From positions 1,612,001-1,676,000 of the forward strand of contig WAID01000002.1 of NCBI GenBank assembly GCA_016584495.1: a DNA stretch of 64,000 nt, given 5' to 3'. This document shows positions 1 to 13,200 of the stretch, in pieces. Under the pieces are notes generated by a model. It saw only the letters and a program-made list of their open reading frames with translations. It ran no database searches and was not told the DNA's origin. The DNA comes from Celoporthe dispersa. Its lineage: Eukaryota; Ascomycota; Sordariomycetes; Diaporthales; Cryphonectriaceae. The translations under genes and the position numbers were made by a program. How positions within the stretch are numbered: position 1 is the stretch's first letter; each line of letters opens with the position of its first letter.

Positions 1-349
1 TCAGCTGGACCGCTGGGTCGAACGAAAACGTCCTAGGGCGGCCCCTCTGAGACAATCCCTGTCCACCCCGAACTGGAGGACGTGCGGCATTGGTGGGGGA
101 GAGTCCGTGCGTCCTCTTGCATGCCTGCCCTGCGGCAATCCTCACTAGAGTTACATTGTGAGCCTCGTTTGGAGGGAGCACCTCAAATGACCTCTGCCAA
201 CTGGACAACTCCTAGCATATCCAAACCCCTCCACCCTGCCGTGCAGCTATCGAGACCACATCCTACGATCCGCATACGTCTTGTGAACACAGCCGAGCTT
301 ACCTGCCCGCATGAGAAGGAGATAGGAAACCAGACAGATTCCCGCGACG

Positions 350-3207
350 ATGAATAGAACAGGTACGATGGCATACGACCGCCCTCCTCCCGCGTCCGAG
401 CCTGCCCCTTCCGCACCTTGTATCCCCCATAACCGGTGGTGGTCCCGAACGAGGAGGAGTATCCCATGTGCAGAAAGGTGGCTATAGGCTGGGGCATGTC
501 GAAGATTCCGGAAGGGAAGGCGGGCTCGTCCCGGGGGAGTGCGCGGCTCGCAGCTGGGTATTGCGACGGCGGCGTGCTTCCCCGAACGACCTCCTCCCTG
601 CGTCCAGCCGGACCTGAGCCGCTGCTATAACGGATGGGGTCATGCCTTGTTGCCGGGTGGCAAGTCCTCGGCCTGGCGCTGGAGCTGCATGCGCACTCGC
701 CCTGCCCGTGCGCCGTTTGGCGCTGGCCGTCGACCGCTGCACGCTTTCCCTCTTCGCTACTGGATCTTGCCGTGAGCTGTGGCTAACAGGACTTGTGCTG
801 GCCAGGAACCGTACCTCCGTCCCTAAGGGGGGTACCTGGCGGTTTTGGAGGAGGCCAGCAGACACAACATACAGGAAGAGTGGGAGCAAATAGGTTACCA
901 AACGGGAAACTGGGTAAGGGGATGATGGCACCACTGTGTAGTGCAGTGTGTGCATGTGTTGTTTGTTTTGCAGGAAGGCTGATGCAGGACCTGCAGCTAT
1001 GCCAGTGAATAATGGAACAGGCTGGGCATTTGGTGGTGTTGCTCCCATGGGCTCTGGCAGCATGCAAACGCCAACAAGGCAGCTTGGAGGAGCTGCCACT
1101 TTTGCACAAAAGTCTTACCGGGTCAACACCTGCAACACCACTCGACCTATCGTAGGTGCACACACCCAACCCACCTGAACCACCCTCCTTCAATCTTTCT
1201 GCGCTACTTCTACAACCACTGCCTTTCCACCCCTTCACATCGACGGGGCCTTTCCAACCTTCACATATCACTTCCCTCTTCCACCCGACGTCGTCCACCA
1301 CCCCCCCCCCCCAGTCTCACCTGCGTCTCTGGGTTTTGGGTCTTGGGAGCCATGGTTTTCCCCAGGAAGTCTGCCAAACTCAAGCTGGTGCAGAAGAGGG
1401 CGGGGCGGCAGCAGCAGCAGAAGCAGCAGGAGACCTCACCTTCACGACGACCAAGCCCTGACACCAAAAAGTCTTGGTCTCAGGTGGTCCAGGGCAACCC
1501 GAAACAGCATGCTCAGCCATCCCAGGGCCCCATTGGCCGCCTCAACCAGGCTGCCTTTGATTGGTATCGTCAAAGATCCCACCTCCTCTTCCCTGACGCG
1601 TTCTCTCCCCCTCGTCACCACCACCATCCTGACCAATACTGATCCCCGCAGCACACACGACTCTCTCTCTGTCGATTACCTGATCTGTGCAATCTGGATG
1701 CATTCTGACTGATCGAGTTACAGCGAGTTCCCTCAACTGAGCAATAACGCGCAGATGTCAGGCGCAGCCCAACCTTCGATGTGGGGTGGCCAGGCAGCAA
1801 GAAATCTGGGCGGCCCAGCAAGAAACCCCAGCGTTTCCATCCCCCAACAAGGTCAACAGGAGGACCTCTTCTCTCCCGTCTCGCGAATCTCTTCGAGCCA
1901 GAACTCATTTCGGTTCGGCAGCCAAGCAAGCATGAGCCAGTCTCAGCAGCCTCAGCCGACCAGCGGGGAGGAGTTCCCTCCCCCTGAACCGAAACGGCAA
2001 CGGCGAGATCGGACAGGAGCGCAGCACCAACCTGATGGCCGGCCTGGGTGGCTTCGGCTCCCAGGGTGCCGTCACGTCGCCCCCGACCCAGGCAGGCCGG
2101 TCTGGCAACGGTCTCCTGAACGCAGTCACCGCAAGCGCGCGTACCTCTGAGGCCCGCTCGCCAGTCGGTATGTGGCTGACGCGTCTGTGATCTCATGATG
2201 CGCACTGCTGATGCATCTTCAGGCACGCGTCCCTCCGACAGCATCGCCTCGATGACCGAGGACGACGCCCGTCGCAAGTCTACCTTCCGCGAGGATGGCC
2301 CCCCGCCCAGGTCGCCCCCGAGGCCGCAGGCCCTCCGCCGACATGCAGAACCCTCTCGGCGCCATCGGAATCGAGGGCTCGTCCAGCAAGGCAAACGATC
2401 CCCCCGGTGGAGGACCTTCGTCCTCTGCCCAGCAGGATCTGCTCCCTGGCATGTCCGAGTCTGACAAGTTCGGCATCAAAGGCCTCATGGCCATGATGTC
2501 CAAGTACCCCGCCTACAGCGCCCTCGTCCACGGCATGAACCCGGCCGAGTTTGGCCTGGATCTGAACAGTGACGTGTAGGTATCGCGCTGTCCAGCAGTC
2601 ATCGTTGTCATCCTGCTGACGGGCAGCAGGCCCTTCTCCGAGCAGGCCTTCTCCCTGACCGACCACGCCCCTCCCAAGCCTCCCCAGCCCAACTTCAGCC
2701 TGCCCGAGTGCTACACCGTCAGGAACACGCAGCCCATCGAGCAGAAGGTGACCAACTTCACCGAGGAGACCTTGATCTACATGTTCTACGCCAACCCCCA
2801 GGACCGACACCAGTTCCTGGCGGCCCAGCAGCTGTGAGTTGCACCCTCCCTCAGACGTCTGCCACCTGCAGAGTCGCACCGGCTGACTCCTTTCTTTCCT
2901 TCTCTCTCTTCCTTGATCCTATAGCTACCTGCGGGGCTGGCGCTGGCACAAGACCATGCGCTGCTGGTTGACCAAGGACACCGAGATGCAGCCCGTGCTG
3001 ATCGCCCCCGACACCGAGCGCGGTTACTACATCGTCTGGAATACCACCACGTGGAGCCGTGAGCGGGTGAGTCACCTCTCATCCTTGTTCCTCCTGCCGG
3101 CTCTTCACATCAGGTTCACTGCTAAATCCTGCTCCAGCGCGAGCTTGTCCTGGTCTACCAGGACCTCGAGAGCTCTCCCCGACGCCAACGGTGCTTCCCA
3201 CTCGTAA
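350..3207 (+). CDS. NOT2: NOT2, CCR4-NOT complex subunit (frame-broken in this sequence)
   Basis: Exons 350-362, 806-913, 988-1151, 1724-2167, 2223-2575, 2630-2833, 2925-3066 and 3138-3207 give about 497 aa. The C-terminal third is a NOT2/3/5 domain, with a segment centred on DKFGIKGLMAMM and FGLDLNSD, then FTEETLIYMFYANP, WRWHKTMRCWLTKD and ERGYYIVWNTTTW. In other fungi NOT2 links NOT1 and NOT5 in the deadenylase and transcription regulator. The start is a 13-nt exon (MNRTG) ahead of a 443-bp intron ending at a CTAAC branch site; it joins in phase to a Gly/Gln-rich N-terminus. The frame works only if one surplus base is removed at each of four places: the A run 1108-1111, the C run 1980-1984, somewhere in 2297-2340, and the C run 3177-3180. 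Intron phases then agree throughout. The last exon could instead continue past a GTAAG donor at 3205, so the C-terminus is less certain. Confidence 0.88.
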
Positions 3208-4171
3208 GGACCCAACTGGGCGTTGTGTTCTTTGTTTTCCTTTTTTTTTTTGTTTCTTTTTTTTATCTTCTCGTTTGTTTCTGCCTGCCGGGCCAACAGG
3301 GGCTACGGTATATCGCGTGGCATCGCGGCAGTGTCTTGTCACTTCTGCTCTCGGCCCAACCCAGTGGTTTATTTCGGCATTTGAGGATCTGAGGGTCGGA
3401 CCCATAGGAGCTCGGACGGCGTCATTGGTCAAACGGAGGTCTCTGCAGAGCAATCTGGTCTGCACCTGGCCATGTGCTCGGTATTGCGCACTTTCTTACG
3501 CGGGCCTCCTCGGCCTGTTGTTGTGTGTGATGGGGGAGACCTGGTGGCAAACGGCGAACAAAACAAAACTGACATGAAATGATGAGAGAAGTTTTGACTA
3601 TGGAGAGCATCTGCAGGGGTAGTACCTTAATGAGCAAAACAACTACCTCCTCTGATGCACCTCTTGTTGTAAACTCTGATGACGGTGATGTGCTCGTATC
3701 CGCAAGGCTGTCGAGCCTTCTTTCTCATCTCTCGTGCTGCGAGGTCACGAAAAGACCCTAACCCTGCGGACCAATGTGCACGGACACATCGTGGCCCTTT
3801 TTAGACCCCAGTCATGGCGCTACTGTGCTAATTGGAGATGCTGCGCCTGCATCACTGACCGACCAAACCTAGAACCCGCCAGCTTATCTGCAACCTCACC
3901 TCGAGCCTCCCAGCCTGACCTGACCAGGCCACACAGCAAGGCACTACCCCCGAGTACTCCCTAGACGAAGCTTACAAGACCGACCCAGCCGACCGAGCAA
4001 GCTGCTGCGTCTCGCCGGGGACGGGATATCTCGGGACCTCCACGTGTGCAATCACCCCATCGCCGAGCGTCTCCTCTACGGACCGGAGCCATTCCCATCC
4101 ACCGACCAGACAGACAGACGGGGCGAGAGAATATCTTTTTTGGTTTTTTTTTAAAAAAAATTATACCAGAG
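3208..4171. other. Intergenic, NOT2 to CUE gene
   Basis: No gene is recognised. The stretch holds pyrimidine-rich DNA after NOT2, a GACCCTAACCCT element at 3754-3765, and an A/T-rich leader just before the next start codon. Confidence 0.6.
3754..3765 (+). promoter_or_regulatory. Telobox-like element upstream of the CUE gene
   Basis: GACCCTAACCCT is identical to the copies at 35259-35270 and 39917-39928. It lies about 400 bp 5' of the start codon at 4172. CCCTAA is the complement of TTAGGG, the core bound by Tbf1/TRF-type Myb proteins. That this is a binding site is inferred from recurrence and position only. Confidence 0.45.
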
Positions 4172-5019
<848 letters not shown>

Positions 5020-6498
5020 GATGGGCAGGGGTGAAGAGGGGGGGGGGGATCTCCCAGGGCTACGTGGCCCAGTGTTGGGGGGGGATGATTTTTTTGGGTC
5101 TGGTCGACAATGATTTGGTAGTAGTGCGATGACACTGGAGACTGCGGTCCGAGGCTCTACAATGCAAGGCGTTTCTCGCGCGTACATGCTTCATTGTCAT
5201 ATGGGTTTTTGGGTGGTTTCTTGGTTTGGTTTTTTTCTTTTTCTTCTTCCAACAGGATTACGGCATAGCATATCGGGTATCAACAGCTGCCTCGGCTTTT
5301 GGATGGGGAAGAGGGGGGGAGGGAGCGATGGGAGGACCAGCAGGTGGGAGGAGGAGGCGGGTGCGTCTGATGAGTCCTGGGAGGATAGAGAACTTGTGGC
5401 AGAGATACCTGAGATACAGATCGATTAGCCTCCCCTCCCTCCGGCTTCTCTCACCACGTGCTGTCAAGTGAAGCCTCGTACTTGGGTCCTCGTTGTCTTC
5501 TTTTTTTTTTACATCGGCCAGACAGAACCAGCCCGGCTGGATATCCAGGTAGCGTTTCGTGTGGCCACCAGAGACAAGAGCAGGTCCAGGCTGGATCGGT
5601 TAGTTACCATGCCCGCCGTCGAGTCTGGCATATGGGGTCGGTCGGTTCACCTCATCCCGGATTTGGGGGCACCCTCCCCCGCCGTAGACCCACTGAGAAG
5701 CTCAGCACAGGCGGGCAGATAAGCTGATAAGACCAGGCCTGGGCCGTATTCACATGCTTTTCCCATTGCAGGCTTGAGGGTCTGGAATGCAAACGTATAT
5801 GCCGTGACGAATCGACAATAAAGAATGAATTTGAGAATAAACCTTTTTCTGTGTTATAAAAGAAAAAGAAAAAAGAAAAGAGGGAAAAAAAAATCAAATC
5901 GAATTATTACTCAACTTCTCAAAGACTGGATCAAGTGCTGCTCTTGCTTCACGCGTTTCTCTTGTCTCTTTCTTATAATTATATTGCCCACCTCTCTCTT
6001 TCTTCCTTGACTGAAATTTTTTTTTCTTTCCCTGGTCTGATCTTCCGGATCTGCCCTCTGTTTTTATTTTTACATACCTTCTGGACCTACTCATTCATCA
6101 GGGGACAAGCAGAGAGAGGACCATGAATGGAATATAAAATGTACTTCTTTGAGATGACAAGGTCCAAGGGTAGGGCCCATGACTAATCCGCTCATCTACA
6201 GTGACTGTAGGGACAGGGATAAGGCGTGCAGAGCTTATCGATAGGACAGGATTTTCGAGAGTGCTCCACCTAAAATTTGAGTGCTAGTGCAGTCGCGCCT
6301 ACCCCCCCCCAGAGCCCAAAACTTTGATCCGACCCTTGACCTTTCGACAGTGGTAAAAATATCAGAAAATTCTACCACCACCAAGACTGTCCGGCCATCT
6401 CGACATCGACCTCTGCCCAGCTTGGCCTGATCGATAACTGGTCCCTGAGCCCGTCACCGTCATCCTGTGTCCAGCCTCGACAATTGTTTCGATCCAAG
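5020..6498. other. Intergenic, CUE gene to helicase gene
   Basis: No gene is recognised. It contains G-rich and T-rich tracts and probably the 3' UTR of the CUE gene. Several A/T runs lie at 5860-6080 and a C9 run near 6302. Open frames here are short and show no family resemblance. Confidence 0.6.
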
Positions 6499-8536
6499 AT
6501 GCTCAAGAGACAGCTCCTGCGCCAAGCTCGAGCGTGTCGCGCCGTGCGGCCCTCCTCCTCGTCTCCCCTCTCCATCCTCACATCTGGCGCCGCCCTGAGG
6601 CCCTCTACAGCATGTAGGCCAGCTGTCCTGATGGCCTCGACAGGCCGCCAGATCCTCGCGCGGGCCTATTCCAGCGCTTCCGCCGAGGCCACCAGCCCCG
6701 ATGCCGCAGGCTCGTCCGACCTTGTCACCCGCTTCGACGAGCTGTCATCGCTCGGTGTGCACGAGAACATCCTCCGCGCCATCACCGACGACATGCAATA
6801 CGTAAACATGACCGAGGTCCAATCCATGAGCATCAACCCTGCCCTGCAGGGAAAGGATATGTACGCTCCACGCGCGGGCCCCTTCTCGTCCCCTTCCCCT
6901 TCTCTTGCGGCAGGTTCAGCTGACCACGTCTTGCTCCTGCTCCCTCCCCCCCCACAGCGTTGCCCAGGCTAGGACCGGTACCGGCAAGACCCTCGGCTTC
7001 CTCCTCCCGACCATCCAGAGGATCATCCAGGCCGACCCCCAGCTTGCGACCCGCGGTGGCAGCGGCACCAGGGCCAAGCCCGACGACATACGCGCCATCA
7101 TCATCTCGCCGACCAGGGAGCTGGCAGAACAGATCAGCGCCGAGGCCAGGAAGCTCTGCCGCCACACCGGCGTCGTCGTCCAGACGGCCGTCGGCGGCAT
7201 GAACAAGAACATGATGCTGCGCAAGACCCGGTTCGAGGGCTGCCACCTGCTGGTCGGCACCCCCGGCCGCCTCAACGACCTCCTCAGCGATACGTACAGC
7301 CAGATCGACGCCCCCAGGCTGTCGGCCCTCGTCCTCGACGAGGCTGACCGCATGCTCGATGTCGGCTTCGAGAAGGAGCTGCGCGACATCGTCCGCCTGC
7401 TGCCGAGCCGGAGGGAGGTGCCCCGGCAGACGCTCTCTTCTCCGCCACCATCCCCAAGGATGTCGTGTCGCTGGCGAGGACCTATGTCGACCCGTCCAAC
7501 TTCCAGTTCGTCCAGACCATCAACCCCGACGAGGCCCCCACCCACGAGAAGGTACCTCAGCACATCCTCCCGGTGCCAGGTTTCGAGCACTTCATCCCGG
7601 CCCTCCTCGAGATCACCGAGAGGGCCCAGGCCGGCGAGCACGGGCCCGAGCCCTTCAAGGCCATCGCCTTCTTCAACAACACCGTCACCGTGCAGATGTA
7701 CCACGAGCTCTTCTCCTACCTCCCGCGCTACATCAAGTCGCTGCCCGCGACCTTCTCTATACACTCGGGCCTGGACCAGAGGGCGCGCACCCGGGCTGCC
7801 GACGCTTTCCGGAGGGCGCAGTCCGCCATCCTCATCTCCTCGGACGTCACCGCCCGCGGTATGGATTTCCCCGGCGTCACGCATGTCATCCAGTTTGGTG
7901 TTCCTCCCGAGCGTGATCAGTACATCCACCGACTGGGCCGGACCGGCCGGGCCAACAAGTCGGGCCAGGGCTGGCTGATCCTCCGCACGGACGAGATCCC
8001 AAGCGCGCGCAGGGTCCTGCCCGGACTGCCCATCAAGCGCAATGACACCATCGAGACCGCGAGAGTCGACACCCGGAACACCGACAAGGGAGGCCATGCC
8101 CGCGCACTTCCGCCATGTCGCCGACGCTTTCCGCCGCGTCTCGAGCTACAAGATCGGGGAGAGCTACGTCCGCTTCGCGGCCGACAAGAGGCGCGACAAC
8201 CTCGAGAAGACCGTGGCCGCGGCGAACCACTGGGTCCAGTCCCAGGCCGGCCTGCGCGACGTACCCGCGTTCCCACCTAATATCGCGAAGAGCATACCCG
8301 GCCTGACCCGTATCCCGGGTGTCAAGGTCGGGCTCGACCGCCGGGCCTCCAGCATCGACATGGATGCCCGAGGTGGTGGCCGTGGCGGCTTTGGAGGCCG
8401 TGGGGGCTTCCGCGGCCGGAACAGCTCAGACCCCTTCGATTCCATGTCCAGAGGCCGCTCCCGCGAGACCGCCCCTCGCGAGGCCAGCAGCGTGCTGCTT
8501 TCTAGATGGGGCAGGCCGCGCGACACACGGCGGTAA
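6499..8536 (+). CDS. Mitochondrial DEAD-box RNA helicase, Mss116 type (two frame breaks)
   Basis: Exons 6499-6860 and 6958-8536 give about 646 aa. The N-terminus is basic and Ser/Ala-rich with a RAYSSAS segment, as expected for a mitochondrial presequence. Motifs follow in order: Walker A ARTGTGKT, PTRELAEQ, GTPGRL, DEAD (VLDEADRM), SAT, HSGLDQRAR, SSDVTARGMDFPGV and YIHRLGRTGRA. The tail is rich in RGG-like repeats (GGRGGFGGRGGFRGR). Yeast Mss116 is an ATP-dependent RNA chaperone for mitochondrial intron splicing and translation, and the domain order matches. Two compensating single-base breaks are needed: one base missing at 7430-7436, just before the SAT motif, and one surplus base somewhere in 8045-8105. 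The first ATG at 6499 is used; the upstream in-frame TTG is not. Confidence 0.9.
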
Positions 8537-10207
8537 AAAGATGGGAGGGGAGACAGGGAGGAAAGGGAAGGGACCTGAGAGGTGCCCGTGAGAGCAGCTA
8601 TAGATCTGGCACCTTCTTACCATGGGTGGGTCCCTCCTACAGGTGTGAGCGGTCGAACACCTACCCAGGCGAGCAAACCTACCCGAGCAGGTGAGCACAC
8701 CACCAGGCAGCAGGACGACAACAACTGATGAGGGAAAAAAAAAAAAAAAAAAAAGAGGGGGACACCTGTGGAGCGAGCACAGGGGATCTCTGATGTCAGC
8801 AAAAGAGCGTCTCGCTTTTCTGCGAATCTTGTGTCTTCTCTCTGCTGCACAAGGCTGGCTGCTTGGGGGGGGGGGGGCTATGGGAAAAGAGAAACGTGCC
8901 TGGCAGGAGAGAGAGAAGAAGAAAAAAGAAAAAAAGAAAGGCATATGTATCTTTCTCCTTGCATCATGACGGCGTTGGTCTTGGTTTTTCTTTTGGTTTT
9001 CCTGAGCCCTATTCTTTGATCTCTCTCTTTTTCATAATAGGGAATATCGGCTGGATGGACATCTCCCCTTTTTTTTTTCTTTCTTTTCTTCTCGCTAGAA
9101 TTCACTGTACCATGATAAGGTCGAGGCAAGAGGGGGGAGAAGGGGGGGGAGAGAATAAGAGGAAGAAGAAAACCAAATGACGGGTGTCTGTGTGAAGTAG
9201 TCCTGTACCAGAAGAATGAATGAAAGCAAGAAGAAAAAAAAGAGAACAATTTTTTTTTCTCTCAAACAATCTAACCATGAATGTTTTTTGTATGTGTATG
9301 GATGTCATTATCATCATCATCATCATCATCACCACCACCACCAAACAGGAGCAGTTCACTGCCCTTTGCCAGGGGGTAGAAGAGAAGAGTATCTTTATTG
9401 ATCCTTTTCTGTTGGTTGGCTGGCACTCCTCTAGATTGACCAGCACTCGAGGGAGAAAGAGAGAGAAAAAAAAAGAGGTAGATAGGCTTAAGTAACCAAG
9501 AGTCAAGAAAGCCCAAGAGAAAGAGAGATAGAATATAAAAAATCCCTGCCCTTTTTCTGCGGCGCTCCATTATAACCCAACCCCCTCCAAGCCCAAATCC
9601 CACCCAAACCATCCCTCTCTTCTTTCCTCTTGCCTTTCCGCCATGAAACCCATATATACCGCGCCGCCCCTCCCAAAAAAAAAAAAAAAAAAAAAAACAC
9701 ACACAAATGTTGTAATCGAGGAGCCCAAAAAATAAAGACGGCCAAAGAAAGCCCTGAGCAGATTCCTGACCGACCATGAAGCCGGGGAGGGCCCTGGTTC
9801 ATCATAGATAAGTACACACCGCGCTCAATCCTATACATATACTTGAGAAGAAGAAGAAGAGACGAAGAAAGAAGAAGAAAAAAGCAAAAAAGCAAGGACA
9901 CACAGTCTGTCCCCCTCCTCCACGCCCGATCCTGGTGCTGTTTTGCTGCGCTGATGATGTCCTGTCGTCAAGTGGTTGATGCATGCCGTCAAAGGCAAAC
10001 CAAGTAATGTCCGCCGCCGTCGCCCGCCGCCACGACCCAGTCATTATTGATCCGTCTGCGGTGGTCCCGAACCCTTCCCATTGTCCCTGCCAGGCCTGAA
10101 AATGGTGCATATGAAACCATCTATATATACATATAGATATATATATATATATGGATATATATATGTGTGTGTGTGTATAATCTCATTAATCATCATCCGC
10201 GCTCGGC
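8537..10207. other. Convergent intergenic region, helicase to Zn2Cys6 regulator
   Basis: This stretch separates two 3' ends. It holds an A-run near 8737-8754, a G-run near 8867-8878, an ATC/ACC trinucleotide tract near 9305-9343, an A-run near 9677-9696 and an ATAT tract at about 10128-10165. No gene is recognised. The distal part is probably the 3' UTR of the reverse-strand regulator. Confidence 0.6.
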
Positions 10208-13200
10208 TCACAGCGCCCCGTTAGAACCTCCCATGCCCCCGCTCCCCTGCTGTCCGCCCTGCTGCCCGCCAAAGAAGAAGCCGTCAAACAGGTCATACTG
10301 CTGCCCGTCGCTAAAGTCATGATGCAGGCCCTCCCAGCCCAGGCCAAAGCCCAGGTCCACGTTCGCCGCGCTCTCGTCCATGTCGGCGCCGTTGAGGCCC
10401 GTGTTGCCCAGGAACCCTATCGCGGACAGGTCGCTGAACCCGCCCAGGCCGCCGCCCGCGGCTGGTGGTGGTGGCGGCGGCAGCCCCGCGGAGACGGGCG
10501 AGAAGACAGCCGGCTGCTGCTGGGGCTGCGACGCCTGCGGTGCCTGTGATGCCGCCGCCGCCACCGCCGCGAGGTACGCCGCCATATTCTGTGCTGCCGT
10601 GGCGCTGGCGTTGGGCGGCGGCGGTGTGCGCATGGCGGTCGGGGACGGCAGGAAGGACGGGTCGATGATGGAGGCGTCGGGGCTGCCGGCTGCTGCTGCT
10701 GCTGCTGCCGCCGCCGCGGCGCTGGCGTTGTCGCTGGCGTTGCTCCGCGCCGGGGCTGGGACGTTTCGCATCATGGAGAAGCCGTCCAGCTCGGCTTTGA
10801 GGTTCGGGAGGGAGTTCATGCGGTAGGGCCCAGGGGGCACGGTGGTCTGGATGGGCGGGAGCTGAGGGCCGGGTGATGTGTTGGTGGTGTAGACGTCGCT
10901 GATGCTCGGCAGGCCGTGCTGGTGGTGTGAGGACGGCCTGCGGGCCTGGGGAGAGCTGCTGTTGTTGCTGCTGCTGTTGTGGTGGTGATGGTGCTGCTGC
11001 TGCTGCTGCTGCTGGTGATGATGGTGTTGTTGTTGTTGTTGGTGATGATGGTGAGGAGCCAGTGGTGGCGGTGGTGCGCGGTACCCTCTGCCGCTGGAGG
11101 CGCTGTCGCTCCTCTGGGCCCAGTCGCGCTGCTCTGACAGGCTGCCCCTGGACCTGGGCGGGAGGACCTGGCCGAAGCCGCCGGTCGAGTTGGCCATCCG
11201 GATGGTAGCCTTGGCCGTCCTGTCGATGGCATCACGACACGCCTCGGCCGGTGGACACTTCTCGCTGAGGTCCCCAAAGACGGACGTGGCGGCGAGTACG
11301 GTGAAGTCGACCTCGTCCAGGGTCTGTCCGCCTCTTTGTCAGCAAAGGGGGGAGAGAGAGGGAGGGGGGATGGAGGGAGAGGAGAGAGAGACTTACGAGG
11401 CGGCTCCGCACGATGGGAGAATGCCAGATGGCGTATAGGTACGAGATGCCGGCCATGAAGATGTGGTGGGTGGCCAGGTAGGTGTAGTTGAGCACGCCTG
11501 CGAGGTGCAGCTGTCTGTACAGGCGCATGATCTTCTGGCCTGCCTCGGCGACCTTGAGATACACCCTGTCCTCGTCCTCGCGCAGCTCACCACCAGCACC
11601 AGCAGGACCAGCACCCCCACCAGCACCAGCACCGCCGCTCCCGGGCAGGTGAGGGCTGTGCATGTCCATGGAGGTGTTGTACTCGCCCTCGAACATGGCG
11701 GGCACGCTCAGGCTCTGGCGGTAGAGCATGACGATGGCCTGCCAGTAGTTGAGGTCGAGGAACTCGGTGGAGAAGCCGACGCCGGTGTGCTGCTTGGTCG
11801 GGGCGGTCATCTTCCACTCGTACAGCCTCTTGTCGATGTCGATGCGCCAGGCACGGAAGGACTCGAAGCGCGAGAGGAAGGGCGAGGGCAGGCTGGTGTG
11901 CATGTAGGGGTTCCGCACGTTCTGGCCCGAGGCCCGGGCGGCCTGGGCCTGCTGGTACTGCAGGACCTGGAGGATCTCGGACTGCAGGAGGCGCAGGCGG
12001 AAGTAGTGGTGGGCCACGAGCTTGTACGTGGGCTGGCCGGCGGCGTCCGGGGCGGGCTCCTGGAAGCCCTCGGGGGTGATGAGGTCGTCGTCGAGCACGG
12101 ACGGGAACTCGGTGGTGATGACCTGGTCCGAGATGCCAAAGGGCCGGCCCACGCAGATGCTCACGAGCCGGTCGAACGAGTAGGTGGACCACCACAGGCG
12201 GCGCCGGAGGTCGCGCACAAACTCCCTCCGCCCGCGCTCCCGCTGGCGGCCGTCGTCGTCGCCGCCGCCCTGCTGCTGGAGGGCCGACTCCCTCCGCAGG
12301 CCGGCGTCGACGTCCTTGCCGTCCTCGTAGTGCAGGCCCAGGTCGACGGCGAGGCGCACGGCGACGCCGACAATGTACCACAGGCCCGGGGGCACGGGCC
12401 GCAGCAGGGCGAAGTTGGCCAGGAGGAGCACGGCCTGCAGCTCCTCGAGGCCGCCGCCGCTGTTGTTGAGGCAGGCCTCGAGGTGGACGATGGCGCTGGC
12501 GTGGTACTCCTCGGGCTGGGCCTGCCTCGACGACATGCGGCCCTCGCCCGGCTTGGCGGCGCTGTTGCTCGCGTCGGACCTGCTGCTGCTGGCGGTGGCG
12601 CCCATGATGATGCCGCTGCCGATGGCGAAGACCATGTTGAGCATGTACAGCTCCCTGTGGCCGCGGCGCGGGCCCTCGGGGTCGTAGGCCTGCTCGAACA
12701 TCCTGCCGAACTCGACCCGGTGCAGGATCGGGATCTGCGGGTTGGCGTGCTCAAAGTACAGGCTGACGAGGGCGGTGCCGACGTCCCTGTCCGGGAACGG
12801 CGCCGGGTTGATGGTGGGCTTGGTGTGCAGGCCGAAGAAGGAGTCGCGCATCGTGGTGCCGCCGCCCGCCGTGGCCAGGGGCTTCGACGGCCGCACGCCC
12901 GCCTTGTCCGAGGTGGACTTGTTCTCGCTGACCGACGACTGCACCGCCGCGAACACGACGCGCGCGAAGGACACGCCCGACGCGGAGCCCAGGTAGCGCG
13001 GGTTGGCCGCGACCTCCTTGCCCTGGGTGATGTCGGCCCTCGAGACCAGCCTCTGCAGCCTGGCCTCGTCGCCCCTCTCGCTGCCGGGGCCGCCGCCGCT
13101 GCCGCCGCCGCTGCCGCTTCCTACGGCGGTGGTGCCGTCTAGGGTATCGGAGGGCGCGGGCGCGGGCAGGACGGCGACCGAGGACTCGGTGGGCGAGCGG

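Noticed and set aside
6916..8097. 393-codon reverse open frame opposite the helicase
   Set aside because: It lies antisense to the conserved DEAD-box motifs. The forward reading carries all family signatures.
11463..13142. 559-codon forward open frame
   Set aside because: It is the complement of the Zn2Cys6 regulator's GC-rich second exon. It has no motifs, and its composition is typical of antisense shadow frames.
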